DNA from: Doris montereyensis
Taxonomy: Eukaryota > Mollusca > Gastropoda > Nudibranchia > Dorididae
Direction: 5' to 3'
Assembly: GCA_037039925.1 (NCBI GenBank)
Contig: JAXRKP010002205.1
Span: 1 to 64,000 of the forward strand
Length of the DNA: 64,000 nucleotides
Shown here: in pieces, positions 63,476 through 64,000 of the stretch
Layout of the letters: every line of letters starts with the position of its first letter
How positions within the stretch are numbered: the stretch's first letter is position 1
Position numbers and translations under genes: made by a program
Notes under the pieces: model-generated
Told to the model about the DNA's origin: nothing
The model's input: the letters and a program-made list of their open reading frames with translations, nothing else
The model's database searches: none

Positions 63476-64000
63476 ATAATTTCATGAATTGTTTCTTAAA
63501 TGAATCCTTGTTTTAATCTTCTTTCTTTTCTTTTCACATATAATTTCATAAATTGTTTCTTAAATGAATCCTTGTTTTAATCTTCTTTCTTTTCTTTTCC
63601 ATATAATTTCATGAATTGTTTCTTAAATGGATCCTTGTTTTAATCGTCTTTCTTTTCTTTTCATATAATGTCATGAATTGTTTCTTAAATGGATCCTTGT
63701 TTTTAATCTTCTTTTTCTTTTCTTTTCCCATATAATGTCATAAATTGTTTCTTAAATGGATCCTTGTTTTAATCTTCTTTCTTTTCTCTTCACATATAAT
63801 TTCATAAATTGTTTCTTAAATGGATCCTTGTTTTAATCTTCTTTCTTTTCTTTTCCTTATAATTTCATGAATTGTTTCTTAAATGGATCCTTGTTTTAAT
63901 CTTCTTTCTTTTCTTTTCACATATAATTTCATTAATTGTTTCTTAAATGGATCTTGTTTTTAATCTTCATTTCTTTTCTGTTCACATATAATTTCATTAA
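63476..64000. repeat. 64-bp satellite array, cut by the window end (8 or more copies)
   Basis: The unit contains gaattgtttcttaaatggat and ccttgttttaatcttctttc, ending cacatataatttcat. Copies differ at few sites. The array continues beyond the window. Confidence 0.95.

Overview
The window looks like intergenic or heterochromatin-like nuclear DNA from an animal, most likely a marine invertebrate and plausibly a lophotrochozoan such as a mollusc. That placement is inferred from the SINE, LINE and Mutator-like remnants and is not proven. No intact protein-coding gene, rRNA or functional tRNA gene could be supported. Nearly all long open frames are by-products of tandem repeats.

Adding up the array boundaries given below, roughly 45% of the 64 kb is tandem repeat. 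About twenty minisatellite families, unrelated by eye (periods 15 to 75 bp), lie beside long dinucleotide, trinucleotide and pentanucleotide runs. By region: 0.5-2.4 kb 33-bp array; 3.1-5.7 kb (GA)n, (AAGAT)n and a 53-bp array; 6.8-9.0 kb a broken Mutator-like transposase and a broken LINE reverse transcriptase; 9.0-10.3 kb a pentamer field; 12-18 kb SINEs, a T/G tract and small arrays; 18.8-22.1 kb 28-bp and 66-bp arrays; 22-36 kb mostly single-copy sequence with SINEs, LINE tails, a duplicated block and a nested palindromic insertion; 38.5-46.4 kb 15-, 33-, 66-, 47- and 38-bp arrays; 46.9-55.0 kb (TATG)n then 40-, 39-, 56-, 60- and 44-bp arrays; 55-64 kb a SINE, a 34-bp array, a LINE, a 63-bp array, two more SINEs, a 25-bp array and a 64-bp array that runs off the end.

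Dispersed elements fall into clear families. SINE family A has a tRNA-like head, a shared body containing ccgtctccgatgggactagg and an AATCA-type tail; eight copies are seen in both orientations. SINE family B resembles the animal MetaSINE type and has two copies. SINE family C is tRNA-Ala-like and has one copy. Five LINE fragments are seen, all 5' truncated.

Three observations stand out. First, a 243-bp insertion at 34151-34393 is almost entirely one long palindrome. It carries hammerhead-ribozyme-like core motifs on both strands, sits inside a LINE reverse transcriptase frame, and is bounded by a 9-bp direct repeat whose removal restores the frame. Second, the 44-bp satellite at 53.6-55.0 kb appears to be an amplified head of the SINE that borders it, and two other arrays also begin at SINE edges. 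Third, where two satellites, or a satellite and single-copy DNA, meet (20.5-21.1, 52.8-53.7 and 62.4-63.0 kb), the sequence is an ordered interleaving of words from both neighbours. This may be an assembly or polishing artefact or an unusual repair product.
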